A DNA stretch of 64,000 nucleotides, from NCBI GenBank assembly GCA_963806145.1, contig CAWDXD010000038.1, positions 437,483-501,482 of the forward strand. The letters run 5' to 3'. The position numbers and the translations under genes are program-made. Shown one piece after another: positions 7,393 to 16,305 of this stretch (the first letter of the stretch is position 1; every line of letters begins with the position of its first letter). Source of the DNA: DASXKD01 sp963806145 (GTDB lineage Bacteria; Actinomycetota; Actinomycetes; Streptosporangiales; Streptosporangiaceae). The notes beneath the pieces are model-generated. The model searched no databases and was not told the origin of the DNA. It was given only the letters and a program-made list of their open reading frames with translations.

Positions 7393-8805
7393 TCAGCGGT
7401 GGCGGCCGCCAGCGGCATCACGGACCGCCGCGGCCACGGCGGACGCCACATCGGGGTGGAACACCGACGGGATGATGTAGTGCGGGCCGAGTTCGGCCGT
7501 GGAAACCACGCCCGCAAGCGCCCGGGCGGCAGCGACCAGCATGTCGTCGGTGATCGTACGGCTCTGCGCGTCCAGCAGGCCGCGGAACACCCCGGGAAAG
7601 GCAAGTACGTTGTTGATCTGGTTGGGGTAGTCGCTGCGCCCGGTCGCGACCACCGCGGCGTACTCACCCGCGGCGTCCGGGTCCACCTCAGGATCGGGGT
7701 TGGCGAGCGCGAAGACGATCGCATCCTGCGCCATCGTCTCGATGTTCTCGCCGGTGAGGATGTTCGACACGGACACGCCGATGAACACGTCCGCGCCGGG
7801 AAGCGCGCCGGGCAGGTCACCTGCGTAGCGGCCGGAGTTGGTGTGCTCGGCGACCCATTGCAGGCTCTCCCCCAGCCCCGGGCGGCCCGCGTAGACGGCG
7901 CCCCGGTCGTCGCAGACGACGACATCGGACGCGCCGGAAGCCAGCAGGAGCTTGAGCACCGCCGTCCCGGCGGCACCGGCACCGGACATGACGATGCGCA
8001 CCGACGCGAGCTTCTTGCCGACCACGCGCAGCGCGTTGGTCAGCGCGGCGAGCACCACGATGGCGGTGCCGTGCTGGTCGTCGTGGAAGACCGGGATGTC
8101 GAGCAGTTCCCGCAGCCGCCGCTCGACCTCGAAGCACCGGGGGGCGCTGATGTCCTCCAGGTTGATGCCGCCGAACGCCGGCGCGATGATCTGCACCGTC
8201 CGGACGATCTCGTCGGTGTCCTGGGTGTCCAGGCAGACCGGCCATGCGTCGATGCCCGCGAACCGCTTGAACAGGGCGGCCTTCCCCTCCATCACCGGCA
8301 TGGCCGCGTACGGGCCCACGTTGCCGATGCCCAGCACTGCCGAGCCATCGGTCACCACGGCCACGCTGTTGCGCTTGATCGTCAGCCGCCGCACGTCATC
8401 GGGGTTGGCCGCGATGGCCAGCGACACCCGGGCCACCCCCGGGGTGTACGCCATCGACAGGTCGTCCCTGTTGCGCAGCGGCACCTTCACGTTCGTTTCG
8501 ATCTTGCCGCCGAGATGCAGCAGGAAGGTGCGGTCGCTGACCTTGTTCACCACCACACCAGGGATCGCCGTCATGGCCTGGACGATCTCTTCGGCGTGAT
8601 GGGTGTCCCTGGCGGCGCAGGTGACATCCACCCGGAGCTGTTCATAGCGGTACGGGGTGACGTCCAGGGCGGTGACTGCGCCGCCCGCCTGCTCGACCGC
8701 GTGGGTCAGGTCACTGACCGCCCGGCCGCGCGAGGGCACCTCCAGGCGCACGGTGATCGAATACGACACGCTCGGGGCTACCGACACTGGCTCCTCCGCC
8801 TTCAC
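7393..8805 (-). CDS. NAD-dependent malic enzyme with N-terminal ACT domain
   Basis: The 470-residue enzyme would oxidatively decarboxylate malate to pyruvate. Residues about 10-90 form an ACT-like regulatory domain (YSITVRLEVPSRGRAVSDLT). The malic N-domain follows, with NRDDLSMAYTPGVARVS, TDGSAVLGIGNVGPYAAMPV and EGKAALFKRFAGIDAWP. The metal/substrate region is GGINLEDISAPRCFEVE and IPVFHDDQHGTAIV. The NAD-binding domain carries VMSGAGAAGTAVLKLLL. Length and order match ACT-malic enzymes of actinobacteria. It appears monocistronic, with 58 bp to YqgE. Confidence 0.92.
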   Translation of the reverse strand: MKAEEPVSVAPSVSYSITVRLEVPSRGRAVSDLTHAVEQAGGAVTALDVTPYRYEQLRVDVTCAARDTHHAEEIVQAMTAIPGVVVNKVSDRTFLLHLGGKIETNVKVPLRNRDDLSMAYTPGVARVSLAIAANPDDVRRLTIKRNSVAVVTDGSAVLGIGNVGPYAAMPVMEGKAALFKRFAGIDAWPVCLDTQDTDEIVRTVQIIAPAFGGINLEDISAPRCFEVERRLRELLDIPVFHDDQHGTAIVVLAALTNALRVVGKKLASVRIVMSGAGAAGTAVLKLLLASGASDVVVCDDRGAVYAGRPGLGESLQWVAEHTNSGRYAGDLPGALPGADVFIGVSVSNILTGENIETMAQDAIVFALANPDPEVDPDAAGEYAAVVATGRSDYPNQINNVLAFPGVFRGLLDAQSRTITDDMLVAAARALAGVVSTAELGPHYIIPSVFHPDVASAVAAAVRDAAGGRHR

Positions 8806-8905
8806 CTGGCCCGGCCGCGGCGCGGCACTGCCCGACGATCACATCGTGCCATCACACGAGGCCACATGCCGACACCAGTGCTTGCCCGAGGGCGCAACCC
8901 CGGCT

Positions 8906-8934
8906 GCCCGGGGCCCGGTCCTTCGTCACTGGGC
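8906..8934 (+). repeat. degenerate fragment of the GC-rich dispersed repeat
   Basis: GGCCCGGTCCTTCGTCACTG in the malic enzyme-MarR gap resembles the CCCCGTTCCTTCGTCACGGG core of copy 1. It is short and diverged, so homology is only probable. Confidence 0.35.
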
Positions 8935-9024
8935 CGCAGCCGGGGCGGGCGGCGCGGCCGGCGGGCACGGCCTGGATTCGCGTCGTGTGCACGGGACGGC
9001 CCGGCCGCGACGTACCCTTCAAGA

Positions 9025-9534
9025 ATGCCCCAGGGTAGTGTGACCGGGCGCCGCCCGGCCGGTGCCGGGACGGCCGCGCCGCCCGCGCCGGAGATCGACG
9101 TGGCCCGGCTGAGGGTGGCCATCGCCCGGCTGTCGCGCTGGCTGCGCCGTCACGAGCTGGCGGGCCTCACGCCCACCCGGCTCTCCGCACTTTCCACCGT
9201 GGACCGGATCGGGCCGTTGCGGCTCGGCGACCTGGCCGCGGCGGAGAAGATCGCCCCGTCCACGCTCACCCGGCTGGTCACCGTGCTGGAGGAGAGCGGT
9301 TATGTGGAGCGGTGCCCGGTCCCCGGTGACGCGCGGGCCAGCACGCTGACGATCACGCCCGCTGGCCACGAGGTGCTTGAGCGGATCCGCGAGCAGAGCA
9401 TGATCCTGCTGGCCGACCGGCTGCGGACGCTCACCGCCGAACAGCGTGCCGCGCTGGCCGCCGCGCTGCCGGCCCTGGAGCAGCTGGCCGACGCCGACCC
9501 CCGGAGCCGGCTCCCCCGGGCCGGTACCGCCTAG
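9025..9534 (+). CDS. MarR-family transcriptional regulator
   Basis: The 169-residue protein has a MarR winged helix: GLTPTRLSALSTVDRIGPLR, LGDLAAAEKIAPSTLTRLVT, VLEESGYVERCPVPGDARAS, then TLTITPAGHEVLERIREQ. The dimerising C-terminal helices ending ALPALEQLAD are intact. The ATG at 9025 follows a plausible promoter gap. It is divergent from the malic enzyme and convergent with the thioredoxin-like gene, whose stop codon overlaps its own. The target and ligand are unknown. Confidence 0.85.
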   Translation: MPQGSVTGRRPAGAGTAAPPAPEIDVARLRVAIARLSRWLRRHELAGLTPTRLSALSTVDRIGPLRLGDLAAAEKIAPSTLTRLVTVLEESGYVERCPVPGDARASTLTITPAGHEVLERIREQSMILLADRLRTLTAEQRAALAAALPALEQLADADPRSRLPRAGTA

Positions 9535-10484
9535 AACAACAGGCTCGAGAGGGTCCCGCGGGCCTTGGTGACCCGCGGATCCCGGGACGGGAAGATCTCG
9601 AACAGGCTGACCAGGTGCTGCCTGACCTTGTTGCGGTCCTCCCCGGTGGTCCGGCGGATGACGCCGAGCAGCCGGTCGAACGCCTCCTCGGCGTTGCCCA
9701 GGGACATCTCGATGTCGGCGACCCGGATCTGGGCCGCCACGTCGTCCGGCCGCGCGGCCGCGTCCTTGCGGGCCTTGGCCGGGTCGTAGGAGTTCACCCG
9801 CCGGAACAGGTTCACCTGTGCCAGGCCCACGGTGGCCACCGGGTGGCCGGGGCTGTTCGCCAGCATCCGCTCGAAGGCGCCGGCGGCGGCGTCGAGGTCG
9901 CCTCGTTCCATGGCCTGCTGTGCCTCGGCGAGTTCCGGCTCGCGGAGCTCGTCCAGGCCGGCCGGCCCGTCGCTGTCGGCATCGTCCTCCGGGCCCTCCG
10001 CGGGCTGGCCGCTGGCGCCGGGCAGCCCGAGCTGCTGCGCGACCTGGAGCACCTGGCCGAGCCATTCGCGCACCTGCGCCTCGGGCAGGGCGCCGAGGAA
10101 GCCGGGTGCCAGCTGGCCGCCGATCACCGCCAGCACCATCGGGATGCTCTGCACCTGCAGTGCCGCGCTGAGCTGCGGGTTGGCGTCCACGTCCACCTTG
10201 GCGAGGACCCAGGCCCCGGCGGCTTCGCCGGCCAGCCGCTCCAGTACCGGGCTGAGCTGCTTGCAGGGCCCGCACCACTCGGCCCACAGGTCCATGACCA
10301 CGGGGACGGTGCGGGAGCGCTCCAGCACGTCCGCCTCGAATGTCGCCTCTGTAACGTCGAACACGTACTCGCTGTGGGCAGCACCCTGGCTGGCGGCGGC
10401 GGGCGCCTGCTGGCGCTGCGCGGCCGCCTGGCGGGCGCCGAGGTCGACGGCGCCGTACAGCGAGAAGTTCCTGGGCTGCTGCAT
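9531..10484 (-). CDS. thioredoxin-TPR co-chaperone-like protein (YbbN/CnoX type)
   Basis: The 317-residue product starts MQQPRNFSLYGAVDLGARQ, the conserved actinobacterial N-terminus. A thioredoxin domain follows (DLWAEWCGPCKQLSPVLERL, active-site WCGPC at about residues 70-74; VDVDANPQLSAALQVQSIPM). A TPR-like C-terminal half contains MERGDLDAAAGAFERMLANS and SLGNAEEAFDRLL. It fits the YbbN/CnoX holdase class that protects proteins under oxidative stress. The start at 10484 is preferred over an ATG six codons upstream. Its stop overlaps the marR stop on the other strand. Confidence 0.88.
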   Translation of the reverse strand: MQQPRNFSLYGAVDLGARQAAAQRQQAPAAASQGAAHSEYVFDVTEATFEADVLERSRTVPVVMDLWAEWCGPCKQLSPVLERLAGEAAGAWVLAKVDVDANPQLSAALQVQSIPMVLAVIGGQLAPGFLGALPEAQVREWLGQVLQVAQQLGLPGASGQPAEGPEDDADSDGPAGLDELREPELAEAQQAMERGDLDAAAGAFERMLANSPGHPVATVGLAQVNLFRRVNSYDPAKARKDAAARPDDVAAQIRVADIEMSLGNAEEAFDRLLGVIRRTTGEDRNKVRQHLVSLFEIFPSRDPRVTKARGTLSSLLF

Positions 10485-10623
10485 GACTCCATCCTGCCGC
10501 ATCCGCCGGCCCTGCTTGGCCGTGACGCCGGCTACCGGCGCCGGCTCCGCAGCCTCGGCCGGGGCCGCCGCCTACGATCGGGTTACCGGAATGATCGAAA
10601 GCCGATCGAGTCGAGGTGGGGTC

Positions 10624-11586
10624 ATGGCTCCCAAAGCGTTCGCCTCCTCGGCGGACCTGGCCGCGAAAGAGCAGATCCTGGAGATCCTCGCCGACGGGGT
10701 CTACGCGCTGACCGCCGAGGGCGACCCCAACGTGGGCGCGATCGAGGGCGAGGATTTCCTGGTCTGCTTCGAGGCCATGGCCACCCCGGTGGCCGCCCGC
10801 GAGTGGCTTGCCCGGCTCCGCCAGCACACCGATAAGCCCGTTCGCTACCTGGTGCTTTCGCATTACCACGCGGTCCGGGTGCTCGGTGCGAGCGCGTTCA
10901 GCGCCGAAATCATCGTTACGCATGAAAAGACAAGGGAACTGATCGCCGAGCGCGGGCGGCAGGACTGGGAGTCGGAGTACGGGCGGATGCCCAGGCTTTT
11001 CAAGGAACCGGCCTCGATCCCCGGGCTGACCTGGCCGACCGCGACGTTCACCGACCGGTTCACCATCGACCTGGGCGGCGGCCGCGGCGAGGTGGTGCTG
11101 CAGTACTGCGGGCGGGGGCACACCGAGGGCGACATCGTGGCCTGGCTGCCGGCCCGGCGGATCCTGTTCGCCGGCGACCTGGTGGAGGCCCAGGCCGCGC
11201 TGTACACCGGCGACGCGTTCCACCGCGACTGGGCGACCGCCACGCTGGACCGGGTGGGGGCCCTGGGCGCGGAAACCCTGGTCGGCGGCCGCGGCGCGGT
11301 GGCGCACGGCGCGGATGCCTGCGCGGCTGCCGTCGGCCAGACCCGGCAGTTCCTCGGCACCATGCTGGCCGAGGTCGGCGCGGTGCACGAGCGCGGCGGC
11401 ACGCTTGCCGAGGCGTTCCGCGCCGCTCACGGCGCGCTGGCGGAGCGGTACGGGCGCTGGCCGATCTTCGAGCACTGCATGCCGTTCAACACCTCCCGGC
11501 TGTGGGACGAACTGTCCGGGATCGAGCGGCCGCGGATCTGGACCGCGCAGCGCGACCGCGAGGTCTGGGACGAACTGCAGGGCTGA
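10624..11586 (+). CDS. MBL-fold metallo-hydrolase of the aromatic operon
   Basis: The 320-residue protein has a metallo-beta-lactamase fold: YLVLSHYHAVRVLGASAF in place of the HxHxDH motif, QYCGRGHTEGDIVAWLPARR with the third histidine, and ILFAGDLVEAQA with the metal aspartate. The first motif reads SHYHAVR, so the usual D-H pair is missing and metal binding may be altered. It is the first gene of a three-gene run with an FAD hydroxylase (4 bp apart) and fumarylacetoacetase. Its role there is unknown. Confidence 0.8.
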   Translation: MAPKAFASSADLAAKEQILEILADGVYALTAEGDPNVGAIEGEDFLVCFEAMATPVAAREWLARLRQHTDKPVRYLVLSHYHAVRVLGASAFSAEIIVTHEKTRELIAERGRQDWESEYGRMPRLFKEPASIPGLTWPTATFTDRFTIDLGGGRGEVVLQYCGRGHTEGDIVAWLPARRILFAGDLVEAQAALYTGDAFHRDWATATLDRVGALGAETLVGGRGAVAHGADACAAAVGQTRQFLGTMLAEVGAVHERGGTLAEAFRAAHGALAERYGRWPIFEHCMPFNTSRLWDELSGIERPRIWTAQRDREVWDELQG

Positions 11587-11590
11587 GGCG

Positions 11591-13252
11591 ATGGCGCCGC
11601 TGGTGGCAGTCCTGGGCAACGGGCCGGTCGGGCAGACCGTGGCGCTGATGCTGGCCCGCTGGGGGGTGCCGGTGGTGCTGCTCGACCAGCGCCCGCACCG
11701 GGACGCGGTGGGTTCCAAGTCGATCGTGCAGCAGCGGGACGTGCTCGACGCCTGGGCGGCGGTCGGCGCCGGGCGCATCGCCGACGAGGGCGTCACCTGG
11801 ACCACCGCGCGCACGTTCTACCGGGACGCGGAGCTGTTCAGCGTCACGTTCGCCGACCCGGGCCGGTCCGCCCTCCCGCCGTTCGTGAACATCTCCCAGA
11901 CCCGGACCGAGCAGATCCTCGACGAGTGCATCGCCGCCCAGCCGCTGATCACCGTGCGCTGGGATCACCAGGTCACCGGGCTGGCCCAGGACGCCGGAGG
12001 GGTCAGCGTGACCTGTGCCACCGCCGACGGGCCGGTGGTGCTGCGGGCCGGCTACGCGGTCGCCTGCGCCGGCGCGCACGGCGAACTTCTGCGCCGGGCG
12101 CTCGGCGTGCGCTTCGACGGGGAGTCGTTCGGCGACCTGTTTCTCATCTGCGACATCCGCACCGACCTGCCCGGCTGGGCCCGGGAGCGGCGGTTCTACT
12201 TCGACCCGCCGTGGAACCCCGGCCGGCAGGTGCTCATCCACCCGTGCCCGGATTCCACCTACCGGGTGGACTGGCAGGTGCCGGCCGGCTTCGACGAGGC
12301 ACCCGGCGCCCGGCATGCCCGGATCCGCATGATCATCGGCGACCGGCCGTATGAGGTGATGTGGTCCTCGGTGTACAAGTTCAGCTCGCGGGTTACCGAC
12401 CGGATGCGGGCGGGCCGGGTGCTGCTGGCCGGTGACCTGGCGCACCAGTTGTCCCCGTTCGGCGCCCGGGGCCTGAACTCCGGGGTCCAGGACGCGGAGA
12501 ACGCCGCCTGGAAGATCGCGTTCGTGCTGCGCGGCTGGGCGCCCGAGGCGCTGCTGGACAGCTACCATGCCGAACGGCACGCCGCCGCCTGCGAGAACCT
12601 GGAGGTCACCTCGGCCACGATGCGCTTCCTGGTTCCCGCCACCGACGCCGGGCGACGGCACCGCGTGGCCACGCTGGACCGCGCCGTGGCCGACCCCGCC
12701 GCCTGGCCCGCGGTGGACTCGGGGCGGCTGGCCGAGCCGTTCTGGTACACCGCCTCGCCGCTGACCACGCCCGACCCCGCCCGGCCCTTCACGGGCCGCC
12801 CCGCCCGGGGCACCGTGCCCCCGCCGGGCCCGGGCATCCTCGTCCCTGATGTCCCTGTCTTTGCTGCAGAACGATCGGCCCCGGGTACCCTCCGCGCGCT
12901 GGCCCGGGCGGGGTTCGTGCTGCTGTGCGCCTCCGGCGCGGACATGACCGCGGCCCGCGGTGCGGCGCAGGCGGTGGCGGCACCGGTCCGGGTGCTGGAC
13001 GCCGCGGCGCTGCCGGATTCCGGGGCGGGCCTGGCCGAGGCGGGGCTGGCCGCGCCCGGCGAGGTGTGGGTGATCCGCCCGGACGCGCACGCCGCCGCGG
13101 TGCTGCACGGCCCGGGCCGGGCGCAGATCGTGGCGGCGCTGCGCCGCGCGCTGGCCCTGGCGGAGGCTGTGCCAGCCCGGGGGGACGACCCCCCGGAACC
13201 CCCCGCTGGCTCAAGGCCCCGTTCCTCCGTCACGGGACCTTGGCCGTGCTAG
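11591..13252 (+). CDS. FAD-dependent aromatic hydroxylase (MhpA-like)
   Basis: The 553-residue flavoprotein monooxygenase has VAVLGNGPVGQTVALMLARW (a GxGxxG FAD motif at the N-terminus), the DG-like region CAGAHGELLRRALG, and GRVLLAGDLAHQLSPFGARG with LNSGVQDAENAAWKI for the second FAD site. It resembles 3-(3-hydroxyphenyl)propionate hydroxylase. It follows the MBL gene by 4 bp, so it is in an operon. The last 26 residues or so (ARGDDPPEPPAGSRPRSSVT then GPWPC) are the translated GC-rich repeat at 13178, not family sequence. The native C-terminus probably ended near residue 527. Confidence 0.85.
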   Translation: MAPLVAVLGNGPVGQTVALMLARWGVPVVLLDQRPHRDAVGSKSIVQQRDVLDAWAAVGAGRIADEGVTWTTARTFYRDAELFSVTFADPGRSALPPFVNISQTRTEQILDECIAAQPLITVRWDHQVTGLAQDAGGVSVTCATADGPVVLRAGYAVACAGAHGELLRRALGVRFDGESFGDLFLICDIRTDLPGWARERRFYFDPPWNPGRQVLIHPCPDSTYRVDWQVPAGFDEAPGARHARIRMIIGDRPYEVMWSSVYKFSSRVTDRMRAGRVLLAGDLAHQLSPFGARGLNSGVQDAENAAWKIAFVLRGWAPEALLDSYHAERHAAACENLEVTSATMRFLVPATDAGRRHRVATLDRAVADPAAWPAVDSGRLAEPFWYTASPLTTPDPARPFTGRPARGTVPPPGPGILVPDVPVFAAERSAPGTLRALARAGFVLLCASGADMTAARGAAQAVAAPVRVLDAAALPDSGAGLAEAGLAAPGEVWVIRPDAHAAAVLHGPGRAQIVAALRRALALAEAVPARGDDPPEPPAGSRPRSSVTGPWPC

Positions 13253-13321
13253 CCCGGGGGACGACCCTTGGAACCCCCGCTGGCTCAACGCCCCGTTCCT
13301 CCGTCACGGGGCCCTGGCCGT
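13178..13321 (+). repeat. GC-rich dispersed repeat, tandem copies 2 and 3
   Basis: Two head-to-tail units lie at 13178-13247 and 13250-13321. Each reads GGGGGACGACC, then GGAACCCCC, then CGCTGGCTCAA, then CCCCGTTCCTCCGTCACGGG and TGGCCGTG. They match copy 1 at 334 and the inverted copy at 24527. The first unit encodes the tail of the hydroxylase and the second ends at the GTG start of fumarylacetoacetase, so the pair fills the operon junction. Confidence 0.85.
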
Positions 13322-14531
13322 GACCTGGCTGGAGCTGCCGCCGGAGACCGGGTTCGGCGTGCTCAACCTCCCGTTCGGGATCTTCTCCGCGGAACCCGCC
13401 GGGGTTCCGCGGGTCGGCGTCGCCATCGGGGACCATGTGCTCGACGTGGCGGCCGTGGCCGGCGACCTGCGGCTCCCGCTCCGCGAAACGTTCGCCCAGC
13501 CGGTCCTGAACCGGTTCCTCGCTGCCGGGCCGGCGGCCTGGCGGGAGGCCAGGGAGCGGATCACCGAATGGCTGACCAGCCCGGCGCACCGCGCCGTGGT
13601 GCGGCCGCACCTGGTCCCGCGGGCCGGGGCCCGGCTGCACCTGCCGTTCGCCGTGGCCGACTACGTGGACTTCTACGCGTCGCGGAACCACGCGGAGAAC
13701 GTGGGGCGGATCTTCCGGCCGGGCCAGCCCCCGCTGCCGCGGAACTGGCTGCACATGCCGCTGGGCTACCACGGCCGGGCGGGCAGCGTGGTGGTCTCCG
13801 GCACCCCGGTCGCCCGGCCGCCCGGCCAGCGCTGGGAAGCCGGGGCCGCCGAACCGGCCTTCGGGCCGTGCCTGCGGCTGGACTTCGAGGCCGAGGTGGG
13901 TTTCGTGGCTGGCGTCCCGTCGCGGCACGGGAAGCCGGTGCCGGTGGAGGACTTCGAGCGGCACGTGTTCGGCGCGTGCCTGGTGAACGACTGGTCCGCC
14001 CGCGACATCCAGGCGTTCGAGACCGTCCCGCTCGGCCCCTTCCTGGGCAAGGCGTTCGCCACGTCGGTATCCGGATGGGTGGTGCCGCTCGGTGCGCTCG
14101 GCGCGGCCCGGGTCGCTCCCCCGCCACGGGACCTGGTGCCGCCGCCCTACCTGCGCGACGGCCCGGACCCGTGGGGCCTGGACCTCAGCCTGGCGATCCG
14201 GATCAACGGCTGCCTGGTCAGCCGCCCGCCGTTCGCCACCATGTACTGGACCCCGGCGCAGATGCTCGCCCACCTCACCTGCGGCGGCGCGCCGGTGCGC
14301 ACCGGTGACCTGTTCGCGTCCGGCACGGTCAGCGGGCCGGGCCGGGATCAGCTCGGCTGCCTGCTGGAACTGACCCGCGACGGCACCGAGCCGATCGCGC
14401 TGGCGGACGGCACCCGGCGCGCGTTCCTCGAAGACGGCGACGAGGTCGTGATCACCGCCACCGCGCCGGGCCCGGGCGGTGCGGTCATCGGTTTCGGCGA
14501 GGTACGGGGCCGGGTGGTTCCCGCGTCGTGA
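13320..14531 (+). CDS. fahA: fumarylacetoacetase
   Basis: The 403-residue enzyme cleaves fumarylacetoacetate to fumarate and acetoacetate, the last step of homogentisate/tyrosine breakdown. Signatures are the N-terminal VLNLPFGIF, YVDFYASRNHAENVGRIFRP with the catalytic-site histidine, LHMPLGYHGRAGSVVVSGTP, DFEAEVGFV, LVNDWSARDIQAFE, PLGPFLGKAFATSVSGWVVP and the metal/catalytic C-terminal regions. The GTG at 13320 is the only sensible start and lies at the edge of a repeat. No ribosome site other than repeat sequence precedes it. No homogentisate dioxygenase is present in the window. Confidence 0.92.
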   Translation: MTWLELPPETGFGVLNLPFGIFSAEPAGVPRVGVAIGDHVLDVAAVAGDLRLPLRETFAQPVLNRFLAAGPAAWREARERITEWLTSPAHRAVVRPHLVPRAGARLHLPFAVADYVDFYASRNHAENVGRIFRPGQPPLPRNWLHMPLGYHGRAGSVVVSGTPVARPPGQRWEAGAAEPAFGPCLRLDFEAEVGFVAGVPSRHGKPVPVEDFERHVFGACLVNDWSARDIQAFETVPLGPFLGKAFATSVSGWVVPLGALGAARVAPPPRDLVPPPYLRDGPDPWGLDLSLAIRINGCLVSRPPFATMYWTPAQMLAHLTCGGAPVRTGDLFASGTVSGPGRDQLGCLLELTRDGTEPIALADGTRRAFLEDGDEVVITATAPGPGGAVIGFGEVRGRVVPAS

Positions 14532-14852
14532 GCGGGTAGAGCAGCGCGATCACGGTGGGCCCGCTGACGATCGTGCCCCGTCGATAGCCGTCCTGACCGC
14601 GTGTTCCGCCGCCGCGCCACTGGGACGGTCTTCGGTGCCCCTGACCCGCCGCCTCCGCCCGCTGCACCAGCTGCGCCGTGCGTCTCTGGCCGGGGCTGGT
14701 TGTTCGATCAGCGGGCGATGATAATGAGTACCGCCGCAAATTACGCTCCATCTTGCACTCGGCGTGTCACCCTGGGCGGGCCCTCAGCGGCGCGGCCGCC
14801 ATGGGCGGGATGTCGGAGGCTTCCGGACTCGGGGGTTGGGAGGCGAGGCAGC
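14532..14852. other. 321-bp gap without a supported gene
   Basis: Short open stretches here lack family features and ribosome sites. A relatively A/T-rich patch (GATAATGAGTACCGCCGCAA, 14719-14738) may belong to the promoter of the methyltransferase. I see no repeat or RNA. Confidence 0.5.
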
Positions 14853-15704
14853 GTGCCGGAATCGGGTCAGCCGCCAGCCGGGCCCGGCCCGAAGGCAACG
14901 GCGATCTACGCCCTGGGCAGCAGCCACGGCGAGAGCGCCCGGCTACAGCGCCAGGCTGACGAGCTGGCGGATGACAGTGCCGCGCTGCTGGACCGGGTCG
15001 GCCTGCGGCCAGGGCACAGCGCGATCGACCTCGGCTGCGGCCCGCGAGGGATTATTGAGCTACTGGCCGCACGGGTATCCCCGGGCGGCCGCGTCGCCGG
15101 CCTGGACGCTGACCCGGTGCATACCGCCATGGCTGCCGAGTTCGCCGCCGGGCGCGGGTTGGGCGGTGTGGAGATCATGACGGCGGACGCCAGGCACACC
15201 GGGCTGCCGTCAGGCTCCTTTGATTTGGTGCATGCCCGCACGCTGCTGGTTAACGTCCCCCAGCCCGCGGAGGTGGTCGCCGAGATGGCGCGCCTGGCCA
15301 AGCCGGGCGGCTGGGTAGCGAGTATGGAGCCCGACACCGAGTACGCCATGTGTTATCCGCCTCATCCGGCATTCACGCGCATCTGCGAGATCTTCCGGGT
15401 GGTCTTCGGCCGCAACGGCGCCGACCACACGATCGGCCGCCGGGTACTGGAGCTGTTCCGCCAGGCGGGGCTGGCGGATGCCGGGGTCGAGGCCAGGGTG
15501 CAGATGTACCCGCCCGGCAATTCCCGGCGGACGATCCGGCTCGATCTTGTGCGCAGTATGCGGGCACAGGTGCTGGATATGAGGCTGGCCAGTGAGGCAG
15601 AGCTGGATGAGCTGGACGCTTCGGCCCGCGCGCATCTCGACGACCCCCGCACGATCGCGGTATTCGGCCTTCTCTTCCTGGCCTGGGCCCGCAAGCCGGC
15701 CTGA
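14853..15704 (+). CDS. class I SAM-dependent methyltransferase
   Basis: The 283-residue product opens at a GTG (14853) preceded by GGGAGG. The Rossmann fold is clear: motif I SAIDLGCGPRGIIELLA, motif II GRVAGLDADP, DARHTGLPSGSFDLVHARTL and the KPGGWVASMEPD post-motif. It belongs to the UbiE/Methyltransf_11-like class. The substrate is not predictable. An in-frame start at 14601 is rejected because the added residues look like non-coding translation. Confidence 0.85.
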   Translation: MPESGQPPAGPGPKATAIYALGSSHGESARLQRQADELADDSAALLDRVGLRPGHSAIDLGCGPRGIIELLAARVSPGGRVAGLDADPVHTAMAAEFAAGRGLGGVEIMTADARHTGLPSGSFDLVHARTLLVNVPQPAEVVAEMARLAKPGGWVASMEPDTEYAMCYPPHPAFTRICEIFRVVFGRNGADHTIGRRVLELFRQAGLADAGVEARVQMYPPGNSRRTIRLDLVRSMRAQVLDMRLASEAELDELDASARAHLDDPRTIAVFGLLFLAWARKPA

Positions 15705-15757
15705 CTACCTTGATCACGGCCGGTGACCCCGCTAGCGGCCACCGGTGCGATCGGTTG

Positions 15758-16186
15758 TCAGTAGTCCCGCAACCGCCGGGGTGTGATGATCAGAGCTGCA
15801 GAGAACAGCTCGGCGAACTGGCGCGGCGTGCCAAACATCGCTGCGATGCGTTCGGCGTACTTCGCGGCATACTGTGGTTGCTGGTCGGCCGGGGGGACGT
15901 CATCAGCGCATGCTGCGACGCCTTCGATGCGGACGATGTCCCTGCCTATGTCGGTCACGTCCAGCCCCAGGGCCACCTTGGGATTCTCGCGGATGTTGCG
16001 CAGCTTGATCTTTGTCGGCTGGGTGTAGACGAGGATCGTCTCGTCGTCACGCACCAGGAACCACACCGGCACGCTGTTGGGCTGACCATCTGGGCGAACC
16101 GTCGTCAACCACGCGATCAGATTGCTGTGCAACCGGCGCTCGACGTGCTGGCGGCGTTCGGCGGCCAGGTGCGATGTCAGGTTCAT
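15758..16186 (-). CDS. F420/PPOX-type flavin-fold protein
   Basis: The 142-residue protein has LIAWLTTVRPDGQPNSVPVW, ETILVYTQPTKIKLRNIREN and PKVALGLDVTDIG. This is the split-barrel pyridoxamine-phosphate-oxidase-like fold of the TIGR03667/Rv3369 group, whose members bind F420 or related cofactors. The start at 16186 (MNLTSHLAAERR) is chosen. Another ATG seven codons upstream is possible and neither has a strong ribosome site. It is convergent with the methyltransferase. Confidence 0.82.
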   Translation of the reverse strand: MNLTSHLAAERRQHVERRLHSNLIAWLTTVRPDGQPNSVPVWFLVRDDETILVYTQPTKIKLRNIRENPKVALGLDVTDIGRDIVRIEGVAACADDVPPADQQPQYAAKYAERIAAMFGTPRQFAELFSAALIITPRRLRDY

Positions 16187-16280
16187 AGAGGCTACAACTG
16201 GCCACATAGCGGGGCTAATCCCGCCGCCAGGCAGCACGCGCGACGGAAGGGGCACGAGCGAGGTGGACGAACACATCGAA

Positions 16281-16305
16281 TTATCACATCTGATAAAATC
16301 AGTCT
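16281..16305 (+). promoter_or_regulatory. palindromic operator/promoter of the nucleotidyltransferase-XRE pair
   Basis: TTATCA-CATC-TGATAA (16281-16296) is a perfect 6-bp inverted repeat in an unusually AT-rich stretch. It overlaps a plausible -10 box, TAAAAT (16293-16298), only 8 bp before the ATG at 16306. No Shine-Dalgarno is present, so the mRNA is probably leaderless. Repression by the downstream XRE protein is inferred. Confidence 0.6.

Noticed and set aside
7000..9024. Long plus-strand lead joined to marR
   Set aside because: It is antisense to YqgE and malic enzyme; the MarR fold begins at 9025.
9019..11814. 931-codon minus-strand open frame over marR, YbbN and the MBL gene
   Set aside because: It overlaps clear genes on both strands, has no family motif and the residue mix of a shadow frame.
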